21,526 bases of DNA from JAWSUT01 sp033549345 (GCA_033549345.1 JAWSUT010000037.1:1-21526); one strand, 5' to 3'. Numbered from the stretch's first letter, positions 14,802 through 21,415 are shown. The notes: generated by a model from the sequence alone, not told the origin. A program made the numbers and translations.

Positions 14802-17409
14802 CGCCGTTTCCTTTCTTTAGTGCCTGCTGTAGTTTAAAAAGGAGCTGCATCGCCTCAAGCGGTGTGGTTGTCATCAGGTCTGTCCCCTCAACTTCGTCCA
14901 TCAGCTTTTCCAGTGCGGGATCGGGCAGAAAGAGCCGCATTTGCTCCTCTGCCGCAGAGGCTGCCGTTTCCCTTATTGCGTTTGATGGTGTTTCCAGAGC
15001 GCTGAGGATGGCCTTTGACCGGTCGATGACCTTGGCCGGCAGTCCCGCCAGCCGGGCCACCTGAATCCCGTAGCTGTGGTCTACGCTGCCGGGAATGACC
15101 TTATGGAGAAAGACAATATCTTCACCGCGCTCCTTAACTGCGGTGGCCATATTTTTGACGGCAGGAAAATCAGCAGACATATCCGTCAGTTCATGGTAAT
15201 GGGTGGCAAACAATGTGCGGGCTCCTGTCTTTTTGTAGAGGTATTCCACCACCGCACGGGCAATGCTGATTCCGTCAAATGTGCTAGTCCCCCGGCCCAC
15301 TTCATCAAGCAGTACCAGGCTTTTTTCTGTGGCACGGCCCAGGATATTGGCCACTTCACTCATTTCCACCATAAAGGTGCTCTGGCCGCCCACCAAATCG
15401 TCGGCTGCACCAATACGGGTAAAAATTCTGTCCACAATACCAATCGCTGCACTGCGGGCAGGGACAAAGCTGCCGATTTGCGCCATCAGCACAATCAGCG
15501 CCGTCTGCCGCATATAAGTTGACTTACCCGCCATGTTCGGGCCGGTAATCATCAAAAGCCGCTGCTCGTCTCTGTCCAGACGGGTGTCATTGGGAACAAA
15601 CAGGTCGTCTTTTAAAACCCGTTCCACCACCGGATGGCGGCCGTCTCTGATGTCGATAACATCACTTTCATCCACCCGGGGACGGATATAGCGGTTATCC
15701 CGCGCTGCCCTGGCCAGTGACTGGTAAACGTCCAGCTCAGCCAGGGCCGCAGCCGCTTCCTGAATCCCTGCGGTGTATCGGGCCACGTGGCTGCGGACTT
15801 CCAGAAACACATCATACTCCAGAGCGCAGATTTTCTCTTCCGCACCGAGAACCATCGACTCGTATTCCTTCAGTTCAGGTGTAATATAGCGTTCGGCATT
15901 GGCCAGCGTCTGTTTGCGGATATAGTCTTCGGGTGCCAGGTGCGAGTTGGCCCGTGAGATTTCCAGGTAATAACCGAACACCCTGTTGTAACCCACTTTC
16001 AGGGTTTTAATCCCGGAGCGTTCTCTCTCGCGCTGCTCGATGCCCAGAATATAGTCTCGCCCCTCGCGGCAGGCATGACGCAGTTTATCCAGCTCAGGGT
16101 GAAAGCCGTCGCGCAAAAGTCCCCCCTCGCGGATGGTCAGCGGCGGATCTTCAGCCAGGGCTGCCGCCAGGTAGGCGGTCAGCTCGTCAAGGTCAGGCAT
16201 TCTTGCGGCCAGCCGGTTCATTCTCCGGCCGCCTGCGGCAAGCTTACGTTTGACCTGCGGCAGGATGGCAAGTGTGTTTCTAAGCGCCACCAGGTCCCTG
16301 GCATTGGCACTGTCGCAGTGGACACGGCCCAGCAGCCGCTCCAGGTCATAGACCTCGTCAAGCAGGACGCAAATGTCATCCAGAAGGCCGAAATCTGCTG
16401 AGAGCTCCTCAACAGCGTCCAGACGGCTTTCTATGGCGCCCGCATCTAACAGGGGCTGCTCCAGCCAGCGCGCCAGCAGGCGGCCGCCAAGCGCTGTACG
16501 TGTCCTGTCGAGTACCCAGAGCAGTGACCCAAACTTTCGCTCTTCTCGAATGGTACGTGTCAGTTCCAGATTGCGCCGGGTCGCCGCATCCAGCACCATA
16601 TACCCCTCCGGGTCATACACCAACGGCCTGCGTAAATGGGAGAGGCCACCCTGATGGTTTTCATGAAGATAGGCCACAGCTGCGCCTGCGGCCTGTACCG
16701 CATAAGATAAGTCGGCACAGCCCAGGCTTTCCAGTGCGGCAACATCAAACTGGCCAAGCAGCGCATCCCGCGCCTGCTTTGGGGCAAAGAATTTATCGGG
16801 ACAGGCATTCACAGAAACTTTTGAGCCCAAACGGGTAAGAGCGTCAACAAAAAGTGTGTCGTTTTGGGCATTCTCGCTGATCAGGATTTCAGCAGGGCGC
16901 AGCCGGCAAAGTTCATCGGTAAGAAACTTGTCCGCCTGCTTACCTTTGGACTGGGTAATGGATAATTCCCCGGTGGAGACATCCACCGCAGCGATACCAT
17001 AGCCGCTGCGGCCGGGATAGACTGATACCAGGTAGTTATTGCTTTTCTCATCCAATAACGAAGCATCCGTCACCGTCCCCGGCGTGATCACCCGGACAAT
17101 CTCTCTTTTGACAATTCCCTTAGCCTGCTTGGGGTCTTCTGTCTGTTCACAGATGGCTACTTTGTAGCCGCGTTCAATCAGGCGGCCGAGATACGTGTTT
17201 AGCGCATGGTAAGGAAACCCGGCCAAAGGTACATGGTTATCTTTGCCGGTCTCCCGCGATGTCAGTGTAATCTCCAGTTCCCGGGCGCCGGTTTTGGCGT
17301 CATCGAAGAACATTTCGTAAAAATCCCCCACACGAAACAGAAGGATTTTATCTTCATTCTTTTCTTTTATTTCCCTGTACTGCCGAATCATCGGTGTCTC
17401 TGTCTTCAA
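14794..17409 (-). CDS. mutS: DNA mismatch recognition ATPase MutS
   Basis: Recognises base mismatches and small loops and recruits MutL. The 871-aa protein has the mismatch-wedge Phe30-x-Glu32 in GDFYEMF. The connector, lever and clamp domains follow, then Walker A GPNMAGKST (623-631) and Walker B LLDEVGRGTS (700-709). ATHYHEL follows, and QMRLF at 823-827 fits a beta-clamp-binding motif. I place the start at TTG 17409: GGGGAGG is 7 bases upstream and the product then begins MKTETPMIRQY, like other MutS. This puts the first 56 bases inside the end of miaB. An ATG further upstream (17445) has no comparable signal; ATG 17391 is possible but lacks a ribosome binding site. Confidence 0.96.
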   Translation of the reverse strand: MKTETPMIRQYREIKEKNEDKILLFRVGDFYEMFFDDAKTGARELEITLTSRETGKDNHVPLAGFPYHALNTYLGRLIERGYKVAICEQTEDPKQAKGIVKREIVRVITPGTVTDASLLDEKSNNYLVSVYPGRSGYGIAAVDVSTGELSITQSKGKQADKFLTDELCRLRPAEILISENAQNDTLFVDALTRLGSKVSVNACPDKFFAPKQARDALLGQFDVAALESLGCADLSYAVQAAGAAVAYLHENHQGGLSHLRRPLVYDPEGYMVLDAATRRNLELTRTIREERKFGSLLWVLDRTRTALGGRLLARWLEQPLLDAGAIESRLDAVEELSADFGLLDDICVLLDEVYDLERLLGRVHCDSANARDLVALRNTLAILPQVKRKLAAGGRRMNRLAARMPDLDELTAYLAAALAEDPPLTIREGGLLRDGFHPELDKLRHACREGRDYILGIEQRERERSGIKTLKVGYNRVFGYYLEISRANSHLAPEDYIRKQTLANAERYITPELKEYESMVLGAEEKICALEYDVFLEVRSHVARYTAGIQEAAAALAELDVYQSLARAARDNRYIRPRVDESDVIDIRDGRHPVVERVLKDDLFVPNDTRLDRDEQRLLMITGPNMAGKSTYMRQTALIVLMAQIGSFVPARSAAIGIVDRIFTRIGAADDLVGGQSTFMVEMSEVANILGRATEKSLVLLDEVGRGTSTFDGISIARAVVEYLYKKTGARTLFATHYHELTDMSADFPAVKNMATAVKERGEDIVFLHKVIPGSVDHSYGIQVARLAGLPAKVIDRSKAILSALETPSNAIRETAASAAEEQMRLFLPDPALEKLMDEVEGTDLMTTTPLEAMQLLFKLQQALKKGNGDG

Positions 17410-18727
17410 CGCATATCCTCCCCATAAGACTCCATGTCCGGGCATCGGTCACTTGCACATCCACCAAATCCCCGGCTTTAATACTCTCTCCCGTAAAATT
17501 AACAGTCTTCATTGTCCTGGTACGACCGGTCAGCACACCGGGGTCGGTTTTGCTGGGCCCCTCGACAAGCACTTCCACAGTCCGGCCCACAAGTGCCTCG
17601 TTGTGGTACAGGCTCCACTTGTTCTGAATCTCCAGAAGCTTTTGAAAACGCTCTTTTTTTACCTCGTTGGGAACCTGTCCCGGCATCTTTGCCGCCGGTG
17701 TCCCGGATCGTTTGGAATAGAGGAATGTAAAGGCTGAATCGTATCCTACCCGGTCCACAAGCTCCAGCGTATCCCGGAAATCTTCATCCGTCTCGCCGGG
17801 GAAACCCACAATGAGGTCGGTAGAGAGTGCGCAGCCCGGGACATGCTTTCGCAAAGTATCCACCAGTTCCAGGTAGTGCTCCCGTGTGTAACCGCGGTTC
17901 ATCAAGTCAAGAATCCTGTTGCTACCTGCCTGAATCGGCAGATGCACATGTTCGCAGATGCCAGTGCCCTGCGCAATTGTTTTTGCCAGCTTCTCAGTAA
18001 AATCCCTGGGATGGGATGTCATAAAGCGAATCCTGTTAATCCCCGTCTCCCGGTCAACGCGGGCCAGCAAATCGGAGAAGTCAACCGACTCCGCCAGATC
18101 CTTGCCGTAGGAATTTACATTCTGGCCCAGCAGGGTAACTTCCTGAAAGCCCCGGGAGGCCAGGCCGGCAATCTCGCTGACAATGTCACCGGGCAGCCGG
18201 CTTCGCTCCCGCCCCCGTACATAAGGAACAATACAATAGGAACAAAAATTATTACAGCCGTATGTAATATTTACCCACGCTTTAATCCCGTCCTGCCGGG
18301 TCACAGGCAGCCCTTCCACAACTTCGCCTGCTTCTTCCCAGAGATCCAGGACAGGCTCATCACTCTCCGCCGCCCGCTGTAAAAGCTCGGGAAACGCTGC
18401 AATGTTATGCGTACCGAAAATCAAATCCACAAAGGGATAATTCTTTTTAATTTTTTTGGCCACAGCTTCCTGCTGCACCATGCAGCCGCAGATGGCAATC
18501 ATCATCCCAGGGCGTTTGGCTTTCAGCTGCCCAAGTCGGCCAATACGCCCAAACACCTTCTCCTCCGCCTTCCGGCGAACAGCACAGGTGTTCATAATCA
18601 CCAAATCGGCAGCTTCAGGCTTGTCCGTCTCTTCATAGCCAATCTCATCCAAAAAACCGCGCAGCGTCTCTGCATCGCGCTCATTCATCTGACAGCCAAA
18701 TACAGTCATTGTATATAACTTCGCCAT
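17354..18727 (-). CDS. miaB: tRNA-2-methylthio-N6-isopentenyladenosine synthase MiaB
   Basis: Radical SAM enzyme that adds the methylthio group to i6A37 in tRNA, acting after MiaA. The 457-aa protein has the UPF0004 domain with cluster cysteines Cys12 (GCQMNE), Cys48 (NTCAVR) and Cys82 (GCM), the radical SAM triad Cys158, Cys162 and Cys165 in CNNFCSYC, and a C-terminal TRAM domain. The ATG at 18727 is chosen; the reading frame extends to a TTG at 18772, but those residues come from a hairpin-rich leader and are not family-like. GGGAG lies 11 bases upstream, which is rather far. It is the first gene of the miaB-mutS-mutL-miaA-hfq operon. Confidence 0.96.
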   Translation of the reverse strand: MAKLYTMTVFGCQMNERDAETLRGFLDEIGYEETDKPEAADLVIMNTCAVRRKAEEKVFGRIGRLGQLKAKRPGMMIAICGCMVQQEAVAKKIKKNYPFVDLIFGTHNIAAFPELLQRAAESDEPVLDLWEEAGEVVEGLPVTRQDGIKAWVNITYGCNNFCSYCIVPYVRGRERSRLPGDIVSEIAGLASRGFQEVTLLGQNVNSYGKDLAESVDFSDLLARVDRETGINRIRFMTSHPRDFTEKLAKTIAQGTGICEHVHLPIQAGSNRILDLMNRGYTREHYLELVDTLRKHVPGCALSTDLIVGFPGETDEDFRDTLELVDRVGYDSAFTFLYSKRSGTPAAKMPGQVPNEVKKERFQKLLEIQNKWSLYHNEALVGRTVEVLVEGPSKTDPGVLTGRTRTMKTVNFTGESIKAGDLVDVQVTDARTWSLMGRICVEDRDTDDSAVQGNKRKE

Positions 18728-18740
18728 ATATCTGTTCACT

Positions 18741-18793
18741 CCCGGGACAAGGGGACAGGTTATTTGTCCCAATTCTTGCGGTATTTGGGACGG
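18741..18793. repeat. GGGACA/TGTCCC hairpin cluster in the miaB leader
   Basis: GGGACA occurs at 18744-18749 and 18752-18757, TGTCCC at 18765-18770, and TTGGGAC at 18785-18791. The pieces allow mutually exclusive stems immediately before and overlapping the miaB ribosome binding site. The motif resembles REP-like intergenic elements seen in many Firmicutes; whether it is repeated in this genome is unknown. Confidence 0.5.
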
Positions 18794-18834
18794 CTTTTTG
18801 TCTTACTCCATCGCCAGTTTATTGTATCCATACC

Positions 18835-18862
18835 ATTGTAATATAATTTTACCAAAAAGCAA
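18835..18862 (-). promoter_or_regulatory. Promoter of the miaB-mutS-mutL-miaA-hfq operon
   Basis: On minus, TTGCTT, a 16-bp spacer and TACAAT lie about 110 bases upstream of the miaB ATG and just downstream of the sspH terminator. The leader RNA would be about 100 bases and contain the GGGACA hairpins. Confidence 0.55.
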
Positions 18863-18893
18863 AGCGGGGAGATCCCCTGTTGGTGCACAGATC

Positions 18894-18943
18894 ACAGATA
18901 AAAAACGGATGCCGGGTCACCTCGGCATCCGTTTTTTATCTGT
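18894..18943 (-). terminator. sspH terminator, 21-bp perfect stem
   Basis: Arms 18894-18914 and 18923-18943 are perfect inverted repeats of 21 bases around an 8-base loop. The GC core is GGATGCCG/CGGCATCC, flanked by A6/T6. The 3' end of the sspH reading frame, including its stop codon, lies within one arm. The palindrome would terminate in both directions. Confidence 0.9.
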
Positions 18944-19133
18944 TTAGGCGCATTTCATATTTTCCGGTTTCCTGGAGCTCTTCCAGGGGAACGTCCCTTG
19001 TTTCGCTTGTACCCAGCACTGTTACATCGGCACTTGTTTCATCGATACCTTCGATCCACACCGGCTCACCGTTATGAACCACTTCAATTTTGGTCGGAGC
19101 CCGCATAATTTCTTCTGCCCGTTTTTTGTCCAT
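18936..19133 (-). CDS. sspH: H-type small acid-soluble spore protein
   Basis: A 65-aa protein starting MDKKRAEEIM, with PTKIEVVHNGEPVWIEGI in the middle, which matches the SspH family of minor spore core proteins. Its exact role is unknown; in Bacillus it is made only in the forespore. The ATG at 19133 is chosen over a frame extension to 19187, because AGGAGTG lies 8 bases upstream and relatives begin with the same MxxKRAxEI pattern. It has its own sigma-G-like promoter and terminator and so is monocistronic. Its presence, with spoVK, is the best evidence that the organism makes endospores. Confidence 0.88.
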   Translation of the reverse strand: MDKKRAEEIMRAPTKIEVVHNGEPVWIEGIDETSADVTVLGTSETRDVPLEELQETGKYEMRLNR

Positions 19134-19154
19134 ACAAATCACTCCTCGTATGAC

Positions 19155-19186
19155 TAGTATGCGACAATTCGTGAAGTTAATATGCA
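19155..19186 (-). promoter_or_regulatory. Sigma-G-like forespore promoter of sspH
   Basis: On minus, TGCATA (19181-19186) and CATACTA (19155-19161) match the sigma-G -35 and -10 consensus, with a 19-bp spacer, one base longer than usual. Transcription would start about 15 bases before the ATG, leaving just enough room for the ribosome binding site. Confidence 0.7.
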
Positions 19187-19195
19187 AGCGGTGTT

Positions 19196-19243
19196 CGCAA
19201 CGTAAACAACCTGCTCATCTCAGAGCAGGTTGTTTACGTTGCG
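19196..19243. terminator. 21-bp perfect inverted repeat, probable vanZ-side terminator
   Basis: Arms 19196-19216 and 19223-19243 are perfect inverted repeats with a 6-base loop. The GC core CCTGCTC/GAGCAGG is followed by TTGTTTACGTT inside the stem on both strands. No clean T-run follows the stem, so termination is likely but not certain. It lies 76 bases after the vanZ-like stop and just before the sspH promoter. Confidence 0.55.
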
Positions 19244-19318
19244 GGCTATGATGCACTCACGTTTTCTATATCACCCAACTTACTTCTCTTTAAACTTTAT
19301 TAGTACGGGTGCTAACTC

Positions 19319-19906
19319 TTAGTCATATGTTTCGCCTCCCCGGGCTTGTCCCGGTATCACCCTGACAAGAAGTGAACGCAGCCCTTGAAATGCATAATAT
19401 CCAAATAGCCCTCCCAGAGTGTTGAGCAGAATATCATCCACATTGAACTGACGGAACATGGTCAGACCGAAATATGAGAAAATAATTTGATACACTTCGA
19501 TGGTCAGAGAAGTAAGAAACAAATACAACGCGGCTTTTTTCCACTTGTTCAGTTTATAGAGCAAAGGCAGATAAACCCCCAGTGGAAAAAGCATGATAAA
19601 ATTGTAAGCTGAAAGCTTAACCGAGTTCCAAAAAAACCACCCGGCCCCCTGGCGCTGATACAAGGCAAACCAGTCTGCAATAAAGCGAAACGGTACTAAC
19701 TGGGGGGAAAAACCACTTTGAAAGTTGGAATCAGGGGGGACATGGATTCCGCCAGTCGTTACCTGGAAAACATTAAAGAGATAAAAAACAAAGCTGTAGA
19801 AAATAAGCCGCTTTGCTATCCGTTTTCCTCTGTTTTTAATTAAATCCAATGATATGTATACAATCAGCAGGATTATTCCGATGGGCAATATGTTGACTCT
19901 GTACAA
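19319..19906 (-). CDS. VanZ-family membrane protein
   Basis: A 195-aa integral membrane protein with four to five hydrophobic segments. The VanZ-type signature is visible: an Asn/Phe-rich helix with FIMLFPLGVYLPLLY, the Ile-Glu-x-x-Gln motif in LTIEVYQ, and FNVDDILLNTLGGLFGYY. VanZ gives low-level teicoplanin resistance by an unknown mechanism; most chromosomal homologues have no assigned role. The longest frame starts at GTG 19942 with no ribosome binding site; I choose TTG at 19906, which has GGAGGAG 7 bases upstream and gives MYRVNILPIGIILL, a sensible N-terminal helix. The gene appears monocistronic. Nothing nearby suggests a vancomycin resistance cluster. Confidence 0.85.
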   Translation of the reverse strand: MYRVNILPIGIILLIVYISLDLIKNRGKRIAKRLIFYSFVFYLFNVFQVTTGGIHVPPDSNFQSGFSPQLVPFRFIADWFALYQRQGAGWFFWNSVKLSAYNFIMLFPLGVYLPLLYKLNKWKKAALYLFLTSLTIEVYQIIFSYFGLTMFRQFNVDDILLNTLGGLFGYYAFQGLRSLLVRVIPGQARGGETYD

Positions 19907-19960
19907 TTTTGTACTCCTCCACTTGAGTGTGTTTTTTGCCACTTAACTTGGCGCAATGAA

Positions 19961-19989
19961 ATTGTAACACGCTATATATTGTTGTACAA
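19961..19989 (-). promoter_or_regulatory. Candidate promoter of the VanZ-family gene
   Basis: On minus, TTGTAC, a 17-bp spacer and TACAAT lie 54 bases upstream of the chosen TTG start. The -35 matches the consensus only in its first three bases. Confidence 0.45.
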
Positions 19990-20063
19990 GATGTTTTATA
20001 GTTTCTGTAATGATCTAATACAAATACGTGCAAACCTTTTATTTACGGCTTTATCCGACTGAT

Positions 20064-20213
20064 TCATCTGAAAAGTTTATATCTGATTTTCTTTAGACAG
20101 GAAAATTTTCTTTTCTTTGGTCCCTGAAGATCAAAAAGCAGCGGTACGGTCACAAGCAAGACCGGAAGAATGTTCGATGCCACAATAAAATCAATGAGTA
20201 TAACAGTTTCCAT
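20064..20213 (-). CDS. 49-aa membrane miniprotein, unknown
   Basis: I do not recognise this short gene. It begins METVILIDFI and has one long hydrophobic stretch (about residues 4-28, including NILPVLLVTVPLLF). A strongly basic tail of about 20 residues follows, with PKKRK and LKKIRYK. This predicts a single-pass membrane protein with its basic end in the cytoplasm, ending LFR. AGGAG lies 9 bases before the ATG. A TATAAT on minus at 20325-20330 could be part of its promoter, leaving a leader of about 100 bases. It lies between the VanZ-family gene and lgt, divergent from lgt. Reading-frame length alone is weak evidence; the ribosome binding site together with the membrane-plus-basic-tail composition makes it likely to be real. 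Confidence 0.55.
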   Translation of the reverse strand: METVILIDFIVASNILPVLLVTVPLLFDLQGPKKRKFSCLKKIRYKLFR

Positions 20214-20379
20214 ATATATCAGCTCCTACTTCCCATATTACGCAAGGTATAGAAGCTGTGCTACCATATATAGCAACATTAGGTATAGAAAAAGATTATT
20301 TCACAAGGATACATATTTTTTATCATTATAGTCGTTACGCCTTCTCTGAATATGTGAGGCTTGTCGACTGTAAGCATAC
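20214..20379. other. Non-coding stretch between the miniprotein and lgt promoter
   Basis: AT-rich and without a convincing gene. On minus, TTCTATACCT occurs twice, starting 36 bases apart (20245-20254 and 20281-20290), with a TGCTA/TAGCA inverted repeat between them. This could be a regulator site for the 49-aa gene. I see no riboswitch I can name. Confidence 0.3.
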
Positions 20380-20408
20380 TTGACATATAGGATTTGTGGT
20401 GTTAATCT
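20380..20408 (+). promoter_or_regulatory. lgt promoter
   Basis: A perfect TTGACA at 20380-20385, a 17-bp spacer and TAATCT at 20403-20408. The -10 matches only in half its bases, which fits a regulated promoter. Transcription would start near 20415, inside the C5-TAGA-G5 palindrome. Confidence 0.55.
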
Positions 20409-20435
20409 ATATCTAACCCCCTAGAGGGGGGATAT
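20409..20435 (+). promoter_or_regulatory. CsoR-family-like operator or leader hairpin at lgt
   Basis: CCCCCTAGAGGGGG sits between ATATC and GATAT, making a G/C-tract palindrome with A/T-rich ends. CsoR/CstR-family repressors bind sites of this kind (roughly ATACCCC-N2..4-GGGGTAT). The site covers the predicted transcription start, where a repressor would act. If it is transcribed, it would also form a short hairpin just before the ribosome binding site. No csoR gene is in the window. Confidence 0.4.
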
Positions 20436-20452
20436 GGAAAGGAGTCAGTACA

Positions 20453-21187
20453 ATGTCAGCACCGACAGTTCTCTTTCAGATTGGTAATTTCCCGATTCAC
20501 TTGTTTGGTGTCATGGTCGCCTTCGGTATTCTGGCCGGCTTCTATGTGACAATTCAAGAAGCCCGGAGAATGGGATTGAACCCTGATAAAGTAACCGATC
20601 TCGCTCTTGTTTTGATGATAGGCGGCATTCTCGGCGCACGAATTTTATATGTATTGCTGAATTTCCAGTACTATCTGCAAAATCCTGTATCTGTACTGCA
20701 CGTCAGTAAAGGCGGCCTGTCATTTCACGGAGCGGCTTTTGCAGGCGTAATCATTGTCTATCTGTTTGCCAAACGAAACAGGGTATCTTTTCTGAGTACG
20801 GCCGACTTGCTCTCCCCCGGGTTTGTCCTGGGCTACGCTGTGGGCCGTCTTGGCTGCGACATCTACGGAAATGCAGCCAGTGTCCCCTGGGCTGTCACCA
20901 TTAACGGGATAGCCAGGCACCCTGTCCAGTTCTATTCTGCGTTCATTGGATTCGTTATTTTCGCAAGCCTTTGGAGTAAGCGAAAAGCCAGCCGCTTTGA
21001 GGGAGAAATCTTCTTACTGTTTGCCACTCTATACTCCGGTTACCGTTTCTTTATTGAGTTTTTCCGTAATGACGGCAGTGTGACTCCAGCTCAGATTGTG
21101 AGCATCTTCATTGCCGCGGTATGTTTAATCATTTACCGGCTTTTGATCAGGCAGGCATCTCTTCTCCTTGAGGGAGGCAGACGCTAA
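20453..21187 (+). CDS. lgt: Lgt-like prolipoprotein diacylglyceryl transferase homologue
   Basis: Lgt moves a diacylglyceryl group from phosphatidylglycerol to the lipobox cysteine of prolipoproteins in the membrane. This 244-aa protein has about seven hydrophobic segments and the family start FQIGNFPIHLFG. Kept key residues are His92-Gly93 (E. coli His103-Gly104), Arg132 (Arg143), Tyr194, Arg198 and Glu202 (Tyr235, Arg239, Glu243). Altered are the signature positions: Cys135 for Asn146, Asn140 for Glu151, Ser143 for Gly154, and Phe18 for Tyr26. It may be a paralogue with changed chemistry rather than the housekeeping enzyme. AAAGGAG lies 8 bases before the ATG. Its stop overlaps the start of a 31-aa gene. 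A CsoR-like palindrome covers its transcription start. Confidence 0.85.
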   Translation: MSAPTVLFQIGNFPIHLFGVMVAFGILAGFYVTIQEARRMGLNPDKVTDLALVLMIGGILGARILYVLLNFQYYLQNPVSVLHVSKGGLSFHGAAFAGVIIVYLFAKRNRVSFLSTADLLSPGFVLGYAVGRLGCDIYGNAASVPWAVTINGIARHPVQFYSAFIGFVIFASLWSKRKASRFEGEIFLLFATLYSGYRFFIEFFRNDGSVTPAQIVSIFIAAVCLIIYRLLIRQASLLLEGGRR

Positions 21188-21282
21188 TGGCCGGCTGTTG
21201 TGGAGACAGACAATCAAGATGGATTTGGTGGCTGACCGGGTTGGTATTTTTGATTGGTCTTCTTTATTCAATCAAGATGTAA
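21187..21282 (+). CDS. 31-aa Cys-Cys membrane miniprotein coupled to lgt
   Basis: The ATG shares a base with the lgt stop codon (TAATG), the usual sign of translational coupling, and GGAGG lies 9-10 bases upstream inside lgt. The product starts MAGCCGDRQSR and then has one hydrophobic helix (WIWWLTGLVFLIGLLYSI), ending Lys-Met. Cys4-Cys5 lie at the N-terminus before the basic segment and would face the cytoplasm by the positive-inside rule. A strong terminator starts 4 bases after its stop, so it is the last gene of the lgt unit. I know no named family for it. Position, ribosome binding site and coupling make it likely real. Confidence 0.6.
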   Translation: MAGCCGDRQSRWIWWLTGLVFLIGLLYSIKM

Positions 21283-21285
21283 AAA

Positions 21286-21324
21286 GCAACGGACCTGTAG
21301 GGTAAACAGGTCCGTTGTCTTTTT
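21286..21324. terminator. Terminator of the lgt unit (bidirectional)
   Basis: CAACGGACCTGT and ACAGGTCCGTTG form a 12-bp perfect stem with a 7-base loop, followed on plus by TCTTTTT and on minus by CTTTTT. It can end transcription from both sides, which suggests a convergent minus-strand unit to the right. Confidence 0.92.
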
Positions 21325-21331
21325 AATGTTC

Positions 21332-21415
21332 TTAGCCGGATACATTCCGCATCAGTTTAATGTCAATCAGGCTGACAATACCCCAGGCCACAACGGCGTA
21401 GATCAGCATTGCCAC
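21332..21415 (-). CDS. Possible 27-aa hydrophobic miniprotein or gene remnant
   Basis: A short minus frame with GTG at 21415 or ATG at 21409 encodes a hydrophobic segment (MLIYAVVAWGIVSLIDIKLM) and ends NVSG, 8 bases before a bidirectional terminator. The ending next to a terminator suggests a real gene end. However, no ribosome binding site is visible, and an in-frame stop follows closely upstream. It resembles the very small accessory subunits of sodium-symporter-type carriers in size and composition only; a decayed gene end is equally possible. Confidence 0.2.
   Translation of the reverse strand: MAMLIYAVVAWGIVSLIDIKLMRNVSG

Noticed and set aside
13861..14820. Long plus-strand frame (319 aa) opposite mutL
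   Set aside because: It is antisense to a fully convincing mutL, low in complexity (Ser/Arg-rich) and without a family-like motif or ribosome binding site.
15076..15522. Plus-strand frame opposite mutS
   Set aside because: Shadow frame; mutS Walker motifs are read on minus across it.
19907..19942. GTG 19942 as start of the VanZ-family gene
   Set aside because: No ribosome binding site; GGAGGAG serves TTG 19906.
20305..20354. 15-aa leader-peptide-like frame on minus (starts MIKNMYP)
   Set aside because: No ribosome binding site and no attenuator structure behind it.
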